A stretch of DNA of 64,000 nt. Origin: Trema orientale (Eukaryota; Streptophyta; Magnoliopsida; Rosales; Cannabaceae). The DNA is taken from assembly GCA_002914845.1 (NCBI GenBank), contig JXTC01000026.1:458047-522046 (forward strand), in the 5' to 3' direction. Shown piece after piece: positions 1 to 10,575 of the stretch (positions are counted from its first letter, which is position 1; each line of letters opens with the position of its first letter). The translations under genes were made by a program, and so were the position numbers. Under the pieces are notes generated by a model. That model saw nothing but the letters and a program-made list of their open reading frames with translations. It did not search any database and was not told the DNA's origin.

Positions 1-248
1 TTTTCTGTATTATTGCTTTATAATATATCTAGATTTTTACATTGTGAATAGAGACATTTCGTTAATAAATTGTGATAATTGAACAATTACAATTTAGACA
101 AGTTCTGTCTAGGAGGCTGGATTTTAAGTGGGACCGTTTATGACCCCTCCGTGGTCTTTCCTAGAAGTTTGTCTATTGAGTAATATTTAATTATTGCCGT
201 TTATTGCTAGAAAAAGAAATCTCATTGAATTTGCTATTCTTGTCAGAA

Positions 249-1168
249 ATGGCAACTGAATCAAATAATACTATTGTGGCCCAAGAGCCTACTCATGCTA
301 TGGCCCATGTGCCTGCTCTTGTTGTGGCTCAAATATCAACCCCTGTTGTGACTCCTGTGATACCAGCAGTGCACCACGGAGAGAAGCCTGAGAAGTTCAA
401 TGGGTTGAACTTCAAAATATAGCAACAGAAGATGTTATTCTATCTGACCACATTAAACCTTGCGAGGTTCTTGACTGAGGAGGCTCCAAAAGCCAACGAT
501 AATGAGCAAGACTTCCAAGTCATCGCTGCGGTTGATGCTTGGAAACAGTCTGACTTCCTGTGCTGTAATTATGTAATGAACAGTTTGACCAATTCTTAAT
601 ATAGCGTATATCGTAATAAGAAGACGGCAAAGGAATTATGGGAGTCACTTGACCATAAATATAAGACTGAGGATACTGAGTCCAAGAAATTTGTAGTGGG
701 ACGCTTCCTAGATTTTAAAACGGTTGACTCTAAAATAGTATTCAGTCAAATACAAGAGTTTCAATTGATTCTCCATGAGATTCAGTTGAGGGGATGGTCA
801 TATGTGAACCCTTCTAAGTAGCTACTGTCATTGAAAAGCTACCTCCTGCATGGAAGGATTTCAAGAGCTATCTTAAACACAAGCGAAAGGCAATGAATCT
901 TGAAGAGCTTGTTGTTAGACTTCGCATTGAAGAAGACAACAGGCCTGCTGAAAATTCAAGAACATTGTCCAGTACGCCTATGGCTGAGGCAAATGTTGTA
1001 GAACATTCTCAAGGCTCTAAAGCCAAGAAGAATAAATAGAAACAGCTAAGCCATAAGTTAGGGCCTAAAGGTGGAACATGCAAGAAGCAGAATTTCCAAG
1101 GGAAATGCTTCAACTGTGACAAGATGGGTCGCAAGGCTTCAGACTGTCGACTTCCAAAGAAGAAGAAG
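249..1168 (+). pseudogene. copia element A gag remnant
   Basis: The ATG at 249 opens a gag-like frame with an Ala/Val/Pro-rich leader. In-frame TAG at 420 and TAA near 598 interrupt it, and a frame change follows near 820. The conserved gag core (KELWESL-type motif near 630-650) is readable in pieces. The zinc knuckle at about 1109-1152 reads CFNC-4-R-4-C, so the His of the CCHC motif is replaced by Arg. In copia elements gag forms the virus-like particle; this copy cannot make an intact product. Confidence 0.8.
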
Positions 1169-2584
1169 AATGAAGCCAACGTAGTGGATGAAATCATACA
1201 AGAGATCTCTGACATAGACCTCTATGCAGTAGTTTTTGAAGTGATCTTAGTTGGATCTAATCCCAAAGAATGGTGGCTTGACACTGGTGCCACTCGGCAT
1301 GTATGCTCTGACAAAAGTTTGTTCACTTCTTTCAAACCACTTGAGAACGGGGAGAAGTTATTTATGGAAAACTCTACCATATCCACTATCGAAGGCCAAG
1401 GCAAGGTGGTCTTGAAGATGACCTCTGGGAAGGAGCTGACTCTGAACGGAATTTTGTATGTGCCGGAGATCCGCAAGAACTTAGTATCTGGTTCGTTGCT
1501 GAATAAACATGGATTTTGCATAGTGTTCGAGTCAGATAAAGTAGTTTTGTCTAAGAGCGAATTGTACGTGGGGAAGGGCTATGTATGTGATGGGCGTTTT
1601 AAACTGAATATTAAGCCAAATAATAATAAAGCTAGCTCTTCTGCTTATTTACTTGAGTCTTCCAATGTATAGCATGGTAGACTAGAATACGTTAATTATG
1701 ATACTTTACGTAGATTAATTAACTTAAATCACATACCCGCTTTTAATATTGATTCAAAACACAAGTGTGAAACTTGTGTTGGGGCAAAACTGACTAGGTC
1801 ATTATTTTAAAGTGTTGAGAGAAATACTAAACCCCTTGATCTAATTCACAGTGATATTTGTGATTTAAAATTTGTACAAACAAAAGGGGAGGCAATAAGT
1901 ATTTTATTACTTTTGTCGATGATAGCACAAAATACTATTATGTGTATTTACTAAAATCCAAGAACGAAGGTATAGAGAAGTTTGTTCTCTATAAGAATGA
2001 GGTTGAGAATCAATTCAATAAGAAAATAAAGGTGCTAAGAAGTGATCGAGGTGGAGCATATGATTCACCTTTTGAGGAGTGATCGTGATGTGCACGGTAT
2101 GGAATCATACATGAAACCACAGCACCTTACTCGCCTAGGTCAAATAGAGTTGCTGAGTGAAAGAATCGTACCTTGAAAGAAATGATGAATACAATATTTG
2201 ATAAGTTCTGGGTTATCCCAAAACATGTGGGGAGAAACTATTTTGACGGCTAATTACCTTTTGAATAAGGTACCCAGAAAGAAAATGGAAAAGACTCCAT
2301 ATAAGTTGTAGAAAGGAAGAAAACCATCTTATAACTACTTACGAATATGGGGATGTCTTGTCAAAGTGGCCGTACCAACACTTATGAAGGTAAAAATTGG
2401 TCCGAAAACCATTGATTGTATTTTTATTGGCTATGCACAAAATAGTAGTGCTTATCGGTTTCTTGTGTATGAGTCAAAAATTTCAGACATACATAAGAAC
2501 ACGATAATGGAATCAAGGAATGCATCGTTCTTTGAACATGTATTTCCTTGTAAATCCAAAGAAGAAGCAAGTTCGTCGAAATGA
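1124..2584 (+). pseudogene. copia element A protease and integrase remnant
   Basis: The frame at 1124-1672 contains the aspartic protease site WWLDTGATRH near 1272-1300, with the catalytic Asp-Thr-Gly intact. The pre-integrase CETC zinc-binding region follows near 1770-1785. The integrase catalytic core (about 1840-2350) is recognisable only in fragments because of several stops and frame changes. The frame at 2366-2584 matches the integrase C-terminal region (GYAQNSSAYRF-type motif) that leads into RT. Confidence 0.75.
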
Positions 2585-2707
2585 ACACATGAGACTATTA
2601 CTGAGAATAGTCAGGACCAAGATAAAAATGAAGAAACCGAGGTTGAACCTCGATGTAGTAAGAGAGCAAGGACAGAAAAATCTTTTGGTCCGGATTTTCT
2701 GACATAC

Positions 2708-4264
2708 TTGCTAGAAAGTGAGCCTCGAACGTATACTGAGGCTATAAGCTCTACTAAAGCACCTTTGTGGAAAGAGGCTATCAAGAGCGAAATTGATTCC
2801 ATCTTACAAAATCATACTTGGGAACTAGTAGTCCTTCCTCTTAGATGTAAACCACTAGGTTCAAAGTGGATTTTTAAAAGGAAAATGAAAGCCGATGGAT
2901 CGATTGATAAGTACAAGCAAGACTTGTAATTAAAGGTTACAGACAGAAAGAAGGCCTGGACTACTTTGACACTTATTCTCCTGTGATGAGAATAAATTCC
3001 ATTAGGATGTTACTTACGATTGCCGCTTTGTAGAATCTCGAAATACACCAAATGGATCTAAAAACAGCCTTTTTAAATGGAGATTTAGAGGAAGAGATCT
3101 ACATGGAACAACCTGAAGGTTTTTCTGCTCCAGGGAAGAAAAAGAAAGTTTATAAGTTGGTGAAATCCTTGTATAGATTAAAACAAGCCCCGAAACAATG
3201 GCATGAAAAATTTGATAGTACTATGAAGGCTAATGGATTTAAAATCAACGAATGTGACAAATGTGTATATGTCAAAGATATCGAAAATGGTTATGTTATT
3301 TTGTATCTTTACATTGATGACATGCTCATTGTTGGTAGTGATGATAAAATGATCAAATCTACCAAAAATATGTTGAATTCAAGATTTGACATGAAAGATA
3401 TGGGTTTAGCCGATGTCATTTTGGGAATGAAAATATCAAGAGTATCAGATGGGCTTGTCTTAAGTCAATCACACTATGTGGACAATATTCTTGGAAAATT
3501 CGATAAAGATAATTCTGGAGTTGTCAAAACACCAATAGATTTAACTTTACGTTTATCCAAGAATAAAGGTGAGAGTGTTTCTCAAGTAGAATATTCCAGA
3601 GTGATAGGCAGTCTAATATACTTGATGAGCTGTACAAGACCAGATATTGCCTATGCAGTTAGTAAACTAAGTAGATAAACAAGTAATCTTGGAGCTAAGC
3701 ATTGGCAAAGGATTATAAGAGTATTGAAATACTTGTAATTTACACAAAGTTATGGGCTGCACTATACTAGATATCCCTCTGTACTTGAAGGTTACAGTGA
3801 TGCGAATTGGATATCTGATATTAAAGACTCAAAGTCTATTAGTGGTTATGTATTCACATTAGGAGGTACAGCAGTATTATAGAAATCCTTGAAATAAACT
3901 GTTATTGCCAGATCCACTGTGGAATCTGAATTTATTGCACCGAATAAATGTGGGGAAGAAGCAGAATGGCTTCGCCACTTCTTAGAGGATATTCCAAGAT
4001 GGCCAAAAGCCTGTGCCTGCAATTTGCATAGATTGTGATAATCAATTTACAATTAGAAGAGCATAGAGCAATATATATAATGGTAAGTCTAGACATATTC
4101 GTCATAGACACAATACCATTAGATAACTACTCTCAACTGGTGTTATCTCTGTAGACTATGTAAAGTCAAAAGATAATATTGCGGATCCGCTAACCAAAGG
4201 GTTAAATAGAGAGTTAGTTGAAAAGTCATCGAGAAGAATGGGACTAAAGCCCATGAAAGAATAG
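2708..4264 (+). pseudogene. copia element A reverse transcriptase-RNase H, first copy
   Basis: RT begins with the ALWKEAIKSEIDSI-type region, then MDLKTAFLNGDLEEEIYMEQPEG, here split by a frame change near 2929 and a stop at 3031. The catalytic YIDDML motif lies at 3310-3327. RNase H follows to about 4264 and ends in the conserved IADPLTKGL-type motif. In-frame stops at 3031, 3676, 3736, 3880 and 3895 share one reading frame. All fit TGG, CAA or CAG codons changed by C-to-T or G-to-A transitions. Confidence 0.88.
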
Positions 4265-4304
4265 GTCGATACAATAGATACCTAACCTATTTGACTGGAG
4301 ATCC
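2735..4304 (+). repeat. 1570-bp direct duplication, copy 1
   Basis: From ACTGAGGCTATAAGC at 2735 to GGAGATCC at 4304 the sequence is repeated directly after the single N at 4305. The two copies abut the N exactly, as expected when two overlapping contigs are joined without merging. Confidence 0.95.
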
Positions 4305-4305
4305 N

Positions 4306-5835
4306 ACTGAGGCTATAAGCTCTACTAAAGCACCTTTGTGGAAAGAGGCTATCAAGAGCGAAATTGATTCCATCTTACAAAATCATACTTGGGAACTAGT
4401 AGTCCTTCCTCTTAGATGTAAACCACTAGGTTCAAAGTGGATTTTTAAAAGGAAAATGAAAGCCGATGGATCGATTGATAAGTACAAGCAAGACTTGTAA
4501 TTAAAGGTTACAGACAGAAAGAAGGCCTGGACTACTTTGACACTTATTCTCCTGTGATGAGAATAAATTCCATTAGGATGTTACTTACGATTGCCGCTTT
4601 GTAGAATCTCGAAATACATCAAATGGATCTAAAAACAGCCTTTTTAAATGGAGATTTAGAGGAAGAGATCTACATGGAACAACCTGAAGGTTTTTCTGCT
4701 CCAGGGAAGAAAAAGAAAGTTTATAAGTTGGTGAAATCCTTGTATAGATTAAAACAAGCCCCGAAACAATGGCATGAAAAATTTGATAGTACTATGAAGG
4801 CTAATGGATTTAAAATCAACGAATGTGACAAATGTGTATATGTCAAAGATATCGAAAATGGTTATGTTATTTTGTATCTTTACATTGATGACATGCTCAT
4901 TGTTGGTAGTGATGATAAAATGATCAAATCTACCAAAAATATGTTGAATTCAAGATTTGACATGAAAGATATGGGTTTAGCCGATGTCATTTTGGGAATG
5001 AAAATATCAAGAGTATCAGATGGGCTTGTCTTAAGTCAATCACACTATGTGGACAATATTCTTGGAAAATTCGATAAAGATAATTCTGGAGTTGTCAAAA
5101 CACCAATAGATTTAACTTTACGTTTATCCAAGAATAAAGGTGAGAGTGTTTCTCAAGTAGAATATTCCAGAGTGATAGGCAGTCTAATATACTTGATGAG
5201 CTGTACAAGACCAGATATTGCCTATGCAGTTAGTAAACTAAGTAGATAAACAAGTAATCTTGGAGCTAAGCATTGGCAAAGGATTATAAGAGTATTGAAA
5301 TACTTGTAATTTACACAAAGTTATGGGCTGCACTATACTAGATATCCCTCTGTACTTGAAGGTTACAGTGATGCGAATTGGATATCTGATATTAAAGACT
5401 CAAAGTCTATTAGTGGTTATGTATTCACATTAGGAGGTACAGCAGTATTATAGAAATCCTTGAAATAAACTGTTATTGCCAGATCCACTGTGGAATCTGA
5501 ATTTATTGCACCGGATAAATGTGGGGAAGAAGCAGAATGGCTTCGCCACTTCTTAGAGGATATTCCAAGATGGCCAAAAGCCTGTGCCTGCAATTTGCAT
5601 AGATTGTGATAATCAATTTACAATTAGAAGAGCATAGAGCAATATATATAATGGTAAGTCTAGACATATTCGTCATAGACACAATACCATTAGATAACTA
5701 CTCTCAACTGGTGTTATCTCTGTAGACTATGTAAAGTCAAAAGATAATATTGCGGATCCGCTAACCAAAGGGTTAAATAGAGAGTTAGTTGAAAAGTCAT
5801 CGAGAAGAATGGGACTAAAGCCCATGAAAGAATAG
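4306..5835 (+). pseudogene. copia element A reverse transcriptase-RNase H, second copy
   Basis: Near-identical second copy of the RT-RNase H segment, shifted by 1571 bases, with YIDDML at 4881-4898. It carries the same in-frame stops as the first copy. I saw only two substitutions, at 3047/4618 and 3946/5517. A real second pol domain inside one retroelement would be odd; an assembly overlap at the N is the simpler reading. Confidence 0.85.
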
Positions 5836-5875
5836 GTCGATACAATAGATACCTAACCTATTTGACTGGAGATCC
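4306..5875 (+). repeat. 1570-bp direct duplication, copy 2
   Basis: Second copy, starting right after the N and ending at GGAGATCC before TAAGATCTAGG at 5876, where unique sequence resumes. It differs from copy 1 by about two transitions. Confidence 0.95.
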
Positions 5876-6402
5876 TAAGATCTAGGTTCAAAAGGGACAA
5901 CTAAATTGTAAAGACTGTGTTGGATCACTGTGGGGATTTTTCTCGTGTCCATTCCTATGATGAAACAGTGATGCCCGTAAAACGAAAGGTTAAGCTATGC
6001 TTTTAATGATTCTTATGTGTTAGAAATAGAGTTTCGAGCAGAGTAATACGGGTTACTCTTAATTAAGAGATCACCTATGTGAGAGAGAAGTAGGGCCGCT
6101 TCAAAGGGAATTGTTAGAGCGCAATTCTTATTAAACTCTTGTAGAATCAGGCGTATATTCATGGCCAAAACGAACATAACAGTGAGAACTGAAAAGTGTC
6201 AAGAAGACTCATGTGTGAGATACGTTATCGTTTATACAAATGGCAGAACAGTTCAACGACATCGCGTCCACTGTTTAGTTAGTAAAGTAAACATATTTTC
6301 ACAAGGGAAGGTTCAAAGGATAACACCAACCTATCCTATGTAGGTTTTGACTGTCGAATTCTATCACCATGTCGGTCGAGTCCTAGGTCGTCAGTTTCAT
6401 TC

Positions 6403-6413
6403 ATGTGGGGAAT
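6403..6413 (+). other. Polypurine tract of copia element A
   Basis: The purine-rich stretch ATGTGGGGAAT lies directly before the TGTTGGAA start of the 3' LTR, the usual place for the plus-strand primer of an LTR element. Confidence 0.6.
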
Positions 6414-6596
6414 TGTTGGAAAAATGGCCATTTTGAGGCATGAAAATGCCAAAAATAGAGTTTGGATGAATGAGAAATTGAAACCCAAAGTGAGAAAGTT
6501 CTAGAATTAGATTTGTAATATATTGGAGTTATAAAATTCATTATGGACCATTATTTGGCCTCATGAAGCTAAGGTAACAGCCAAAAACATTCTGGC

Positions 6597-6790
6597 AGTT
6601 ATGTTGTAACAGGCAAACGATTTTCAGCTATATTAATGGGTTGTTGCTATTACGTTGTAACAAGCAAACATTTTTAGCCATTATTAATATGGGCTGTTAC
6701 TGTTATGTTGTAACATACAAATGTTTTTCAGCCATATTAAAGGGCTGTTATGTTGTAACAGAAAAACGTTTTCAGCCATATTAATGAGAT
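6597..6790 (+). repeat. Four-fold U3 repeat in the copia A LTR
   Basis: About four imperfect units of 45-53 bp begin near 6599, 6650, 6703 and 6749. Each carries (A/G)TTGTAACA and TTTTCAGCCATATTAA-type motifs. The array lies just upstream of the TATA box, where copia LTRs often keep repeated enhancer boxes; the regulatory role is inferred. Confidence 0.7.
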
Positions 6791-6817
6791 GTTAATGGTT
6801 TAGTTTCCCCATGAACA

Positions 6818-6827
6818 CTATAAAAGG
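6818..6827 (+). promoter_or_regulatory. TATA box of the copia A LTR promoter
   Basis: CTATAAAAGG lies downstream of the repeated U3 boxes and upstream of a pyrimidine-rich start region at about 6845-6860. Confidence 0.6.
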
Positions 6828-7454
6828 AGACCTTCTCCTTCACTCTTAGACACACTAAGACACCAAAAATATTTCTTAGCTTATTCCTTTCTTCCATATA
6901 CTCTCTGTGGCGGTTAAGAAATAGTTAGTTAGTAGTTAGAAAGTTTGAGTTCTTTTTTTTTGGTATGGTCAAGTTCTCTTGAGTTCTGGTGATAGAGTTT
7001 GGGCATTGCTCAGTTCATTGTGAGTAGCAAGTTGGTGCGATGTTGCTGTTCGTGAACCGTTTTATCCTGGGAAATAGACGCTGTTGACATTCTTCTAAGC
7101 ACCGCAGTGAGGAGGCATAACTGTTTTAAAGAAATTGTGTGAAACACAAGACTCGGTTTGGTTTCCTTAAAACTATTTTGTTATTTTGGTCATATAATCA
7201 TGATTATTATTATAGTTAATTAATTGTGATTTATTTTGTTATGTTATTTGATTTATTTTTATGATAATTATTACTATCTATGTTCTAGTTAAATAATTTA
7301 TTACATCATATGTTATAGTAGGTTACTGTTATATTTTTATTTCTAGATATATTATTACTTGCAATAATTAGTTAATTCTTTCCTAACACTTAATGAGGTC
7401 ATAGGTTCATAAGATTAAGTTTAATATTTTTTTTTCTGCAAATAGGTAGAAGAA

Positions 7455-8050
7455 TTTTTTTTAAAAAAAAAAAACTCTAGCCTTTCCCTCTATCTGCATC
7501 TCCTCCCAACGAAAAAATCAAAGTCGCCCTCTTGGAGGACAGAGAAAGGGTCTTCCATTCTCCTTCTCTGGCTTCCTCTCCTCACCCTCTTCTTCATCCT
7601 CCTCTCTGCTTCTTTTTTCTTTTCAGTTTTAATAATTCTAGATCTAGATCTAGTTTTTATTACAATTTTTTGTGTAGATTTTAGTTCGGTCTAGATATTA
7701 AATCTGAGATTTTTTCTCAGATCTAAATCTGTTTAGTTGCTAGTTTTTATTTTGTTTTCTTTTTTACGGGCATGGATCTCAATTCATACTGGTTTCATAT
7801 AGTCTACCCCACCAAGAATGCAGCCAGGAACAAGTATTGAAGGCAGTAGATTACTGGTGGTCCTTGTTTTCTCTTATTCTTGAAGAATTAGGGTAATCTA
7901 CATATTTGTTCTTAGTTGTGTTTTTGATCCATTTTTCATCTCTTTTCTTTGAGGAGTTTGAAATTGTAATCTTTATACTTATATTGTAATTTGAAGCTTT
8001 TTGCTTCGATTAATGATATTCCTTAAGGGGCCCATTTATATTAAAAAAAA
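7455..8050 (+). mobile_element. Non-autonomous poly-A retroposon, copy 1
   Basis: A ~596-bp element is bounded by the 14-bp direct repeat AAATAGGTAGAAGA at 7441-7454 and 8051-8064, and ends in an A-run at 8041-8052. It starts with an A-rich stretch and CTCTAGCCTTTCCCTC, is pyrimidine-rich at the 5' end, contains TCTAGATCTAGATCTAG, and has no long ORF. Long target duplications plus an A-tail are signs of LINE-machinery retroposition. A homologous copy lies inverted at 9639-10248. It interrupts a CACTA DUF4216 remnant. It could be a SINE, an internally deleted LINE, or a processed transcript copy; no pol III boxes are clear. Confidence 0.8.
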
Positions 8051-8069
8051 AAATAGGTAGAAGAGTTAT

Positions 8070-8740
8070 ATGATTCTGGTGATAATAAAGTTTCTGAAGA
8101 TTTAAAATGTTTAGTTGGTAGACCAAATAATATTTTCACTAGATATAAAAAATCTTATAAATGGTTTTAGGTTCCACAATAAAAGAGATTAAGGAAAAAA
8201 AGAAAACTCAAAATAGTGGAGTAATTATAACTGCCAAGACTCAAAGTTTCTCAAGTAGTAGAGATCAAAATCCTATTTTGGAAGACGTTACATTTTGGAG
8301 AAAGTTAACAGAGATCATTGAGTTAGATTATTCTCTGGGAAATTGAGTTGTACTTTTAGGTATGATTGGATGACTAAAAGTAGAGTTAAAAAGGAGAAAG
8401 ATTGTACAATAGTCAATTTTTCAAAGAAGATGAATCATAATGAGCCTCTTATACTAGCTTCTCAAGTATAATAAGTACTGTATGTTGAAGACCTCTAAAA
8501 TAAAGAATAGCATGTTGCTCTCAAAATAAATCCAAGAGATTATTATAATATGAGCGTACAATCACATGATGAGTACGTGGAGTCATATTTGCAAAGTTCA
8601 GTTTATATTGTACCTATTGATGTTGAGAATGAAAATATTAGTTTGGTCAGAGTAGATATGCAAGATATAACTATTAACTCATCACTTATATATACCACTA
8701 GTATGAATGAAGACTATGATGACGTCTAAATTAACTACAT
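8070..8740 (+). pseudogene. CACTA (En/Spm) transposon DUF4216-region remnant
   Basis: Translation near 8073-8145 gives an SEDLKCLVGRPNNIFTRYK-like stretch, and 8195-8346 gives TQNSGVIITAKTQSF and FWRKLTEIIELDYS. It continues in another frame with CDWMTKSRVKKEKD and ILASQV. These match the DUF4216 domain that accompanies TNP2-type transposases in plant CACTA elements (family knowledge). Stops and frame changes show that it is dead. The retroposon at 7455-8050 landed at its upstream side. Confidence 0.65.
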
Positions 8741-9065
8741 GGGTTAGATAGTTTTGATGTTACTATTAGTTTTTTTTTTTTTTGGAATATTCGATTTATA
8801 TTGACTTTTATAGTTCTTTTATTAATTATTTACTATTTAATTTCTTTCAAAAAACTTATTTTAACTTTAATTAAATTGAATGTATTGAGTATAATTTATA
8901 CATTAGCTAATATAATATGAAACAAAATATATATATATATAAAGAAAGAAATATTATTCTAGGATTCTTAGGAGTATGTGTTAGTGTATGAGAGGTTCAA
9001 ATCTTAGTAAGGCCAATTTAAGTATTAACTTTAATAATAAAAAGTTTACTCATTTTTCTCTTTTT

Positions 9066-9080
9066 CACTATAAGAAAAAT
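9066..9080 (+). repeat. Possible CACTA terminus
   Basis: CACTATAAGAAAAAT resembles the CACTACAAGAAAA end of plant CACTA elements. A matching right end may be the TTTTAGTTGTAGCG sequence near 10558-10571, but no 3-bp target duplication is visible. Confidence 0.35.
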
Positions 9081-9107
9081 TTATAACTTCAAAATTCTTT
9101 TGATTTT

Positions 9108-9203
9108 GTGATCATAGGTTTAGCCAAATGGTAACCACACCCACCTCCAATGTTAAGGTATTAAATTCAAATCTCCCCGCTCCCAATTGTTTAAAAAAAA
9201 TCA
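9108..9203 (+). mobile_element. Short tRNA-derived SINE
   Basis: An A-box-like TAGCCAAATGGT (about 9120) and a B-box-like ATTCAAATCT (about 9164) have tRNA-like spacing and are followed by an A-run. The 9-bp TTTGATTTT occurs on both sides (about 9099-9107 and 9204-9212) and may be the target duplication. This is the pol III promoter layout of plant SINEs. Confidence 0.5.
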
Positions 9204-9638
9204 TTTGATTTTATTCTATTTTCTACAATTATCTATAATTTGTTATTTAAAAAAAAGGCTTTTTTTTAAATCATTAAATCTAAAATGTAGTTTTAATATA
9301 TTGCTACTAAATCCAATTTTTATGACTAAAGAAGCAGAATATTGGCAATTAATTTATATTCAAGAATGTTAAAAAAATAGCTTACAATTATTTACGGCAA
9401 TTCTATTTGATTTCAACTAAATTGAATAGAATGAGTATGTTAACTTGAATATTAGCTAACAAGTAAAAATAACTAAAAATTAAAATAAAAATAGAGAGAA
9501 ATGTAAAGATCATAATCTTTTTTTTTCCCTAATTTTGTTTGATCTTTTAAAAGGGTATTTTTATATATATTTCAAAATATACTTTTCACTTTATTATTCT
9601 TGAAATAATTAATTATTTAAAAATGAATAAGTGACATT

Positions 9639-10248
9639 ATTTTTTATATAAACGGACTCCTCAAGGGAACATCATTAATCAAAGTAAAAAGCTTCAAATT
9701 ATAATGTAAGTATAAGGATTATAATTTCAAACTCATCAAAGAAAAGAGACGAAAAATGGATCACAAACTTAACTAAGAATATATCTGTGAATTATCCTAA
9801 TTCTTTAAGAGAAATAGATAACAAGGACCACCAGCAATCTATTGCCTTTACTATTTGCTCCTGACTGCATTCTTGGGGAGTAGACTATATGAGGTCAGCA
9901 CTAATTGAGATCTATGTCCGTGGAAAAGAAAACAAAACGAAAACTGACCACTAATTAAACAGATATAGATCCGAGAAGAAATCTCATATTTAAAATCTGG
10001 ATCGGATTAAAATCCACACAAAAGGTGGTACTACAAACATGATCTAGATCTAGATTTATTAAAATTGAAAAAGAGAGAGAAAAAGGAAGCACGTAGGAGG
10101 AGGAAGAAGAGGGTGAGGAGATGAGGCTAGAGAAGGAGAAGGGAAGACCCCCTCTCTAGCCTCTGAGCGGGGTGACATTGACTTTTTTGTTGGGAGAAGA
10201 TGCAGATAGAGAGAGAGGCTAGGGTTTTAAGGTTTGAGAGTATTATGC
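9639..10248 (-). mobile_element. Non-autonomous poly-A retroposon, copy 2 (inverted)
   Basis: The reverse complement of this stretch aligns with 7455-8050 along its whole length, by eye with 15-20% difference. It is bounded by the perfect 15-bp direct repeat TGAATAAGTGACATT at 9624-9638 and 10249-10263. The A-rich tail is at the low-coordinate end, so the element points left. It inserted into CACTA-like subterminal repeat sequence. Shared full length and independent target duplications show a real transposing family rather than a segmental duplication. Confidence 0.8.
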
Positions 10249-10571
10249 TGAATAAGTGACATTTTAAAATGTCATTAAATCTAAAATTTAGTGGAATTTT
10301 AGAAATATCACTAAATTTAAATTTAGTGGCATTTTAGAATTGCCACTTAATAAAAATTTTAATGACACTTAGAAAATGCTACTAAAGATAAATTTTACTA
10401 GCATTTACTTAAATGTCACTCAATTAAAATGTCAATGATATTTGAAAAATGCCACTAAATATAAATGTGGGTGACGTTTTAAACCAAATGCCACTAAAAT
10501 ACTATAATAGTAACATTTTTATGTAAATGTTGCTAAATAAAATGCCACTAATTCGTATTTTAGTTGTAGCG
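10249..10571. repeat. CACTA-like subterminal repeat block
   Basis: About ten dispersed copies of (T)AGTGGCATTTT or its reverse complement AAAATGCCACTA occur in both orientations, separated by AT-rich DNA, and end at TTTTAGTTGTAGCG. Such arrays of short direct and inverted transposase-binding motifs mark the ends of CACTA elements. The match to the terminus near 9066 is weak, so element borders are uncertain. Confidence 0.5.
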
Positions 10572-10575
10572 TTAG

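Larger units (their letters stand above)
1..7388 (+). mobile_element. Degraded Ty1/copia LTR retrotransposon (element A), 5' LTR outside the window
   Basis: Order on the plus strand is gag, protease, integrase, reverse transcriptase, RNase H, polypurine tract, 3' LTR, which is the Ty1/copia order. The first ~248 bases look like untranslated leader; no initiator-Met primer-binding site is visible, so the 5' LTR and PBS lie upstream. Every domain is broken by stops or frameshifts and the gag zinc knuckle has lost its His, so the copy is not autonomous. The RT-RNase H part occurs twice around an N at 4305 (see repeats), probably an assembly artefact. Bases 5876-6413, between pol and the LTR, hold no recognisable gene; the short ORF at 6161-6343 has no known domain. 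Confidence 0.93.
6414..7388 (+). repeat. 3' LTR of copia element A (975 bp)
   Basis: It starts TGTTGGAA and ends TTCCTAACA, an imperfect terminal inverted repeat with TG...CA ends. A TATA box (CTATAAAAGG, 6818-6827) and a T-rich downstream part fit U3-R-U5. The 5' partner is not in the window, so insertion age cannot be judged here. Confidence 0.8.

Noticed and set aside
4306..5835. A retroelement with two genuine RT domains
   Set aside because: The duplicate abuts a single N and shares all stops, so assembly overlap explains it better.
6161..6343. 60-codon ORF between copia A pol and its LTR
   Set aside because: No motif, lies in the normally non-coding spacer, length not above chance.
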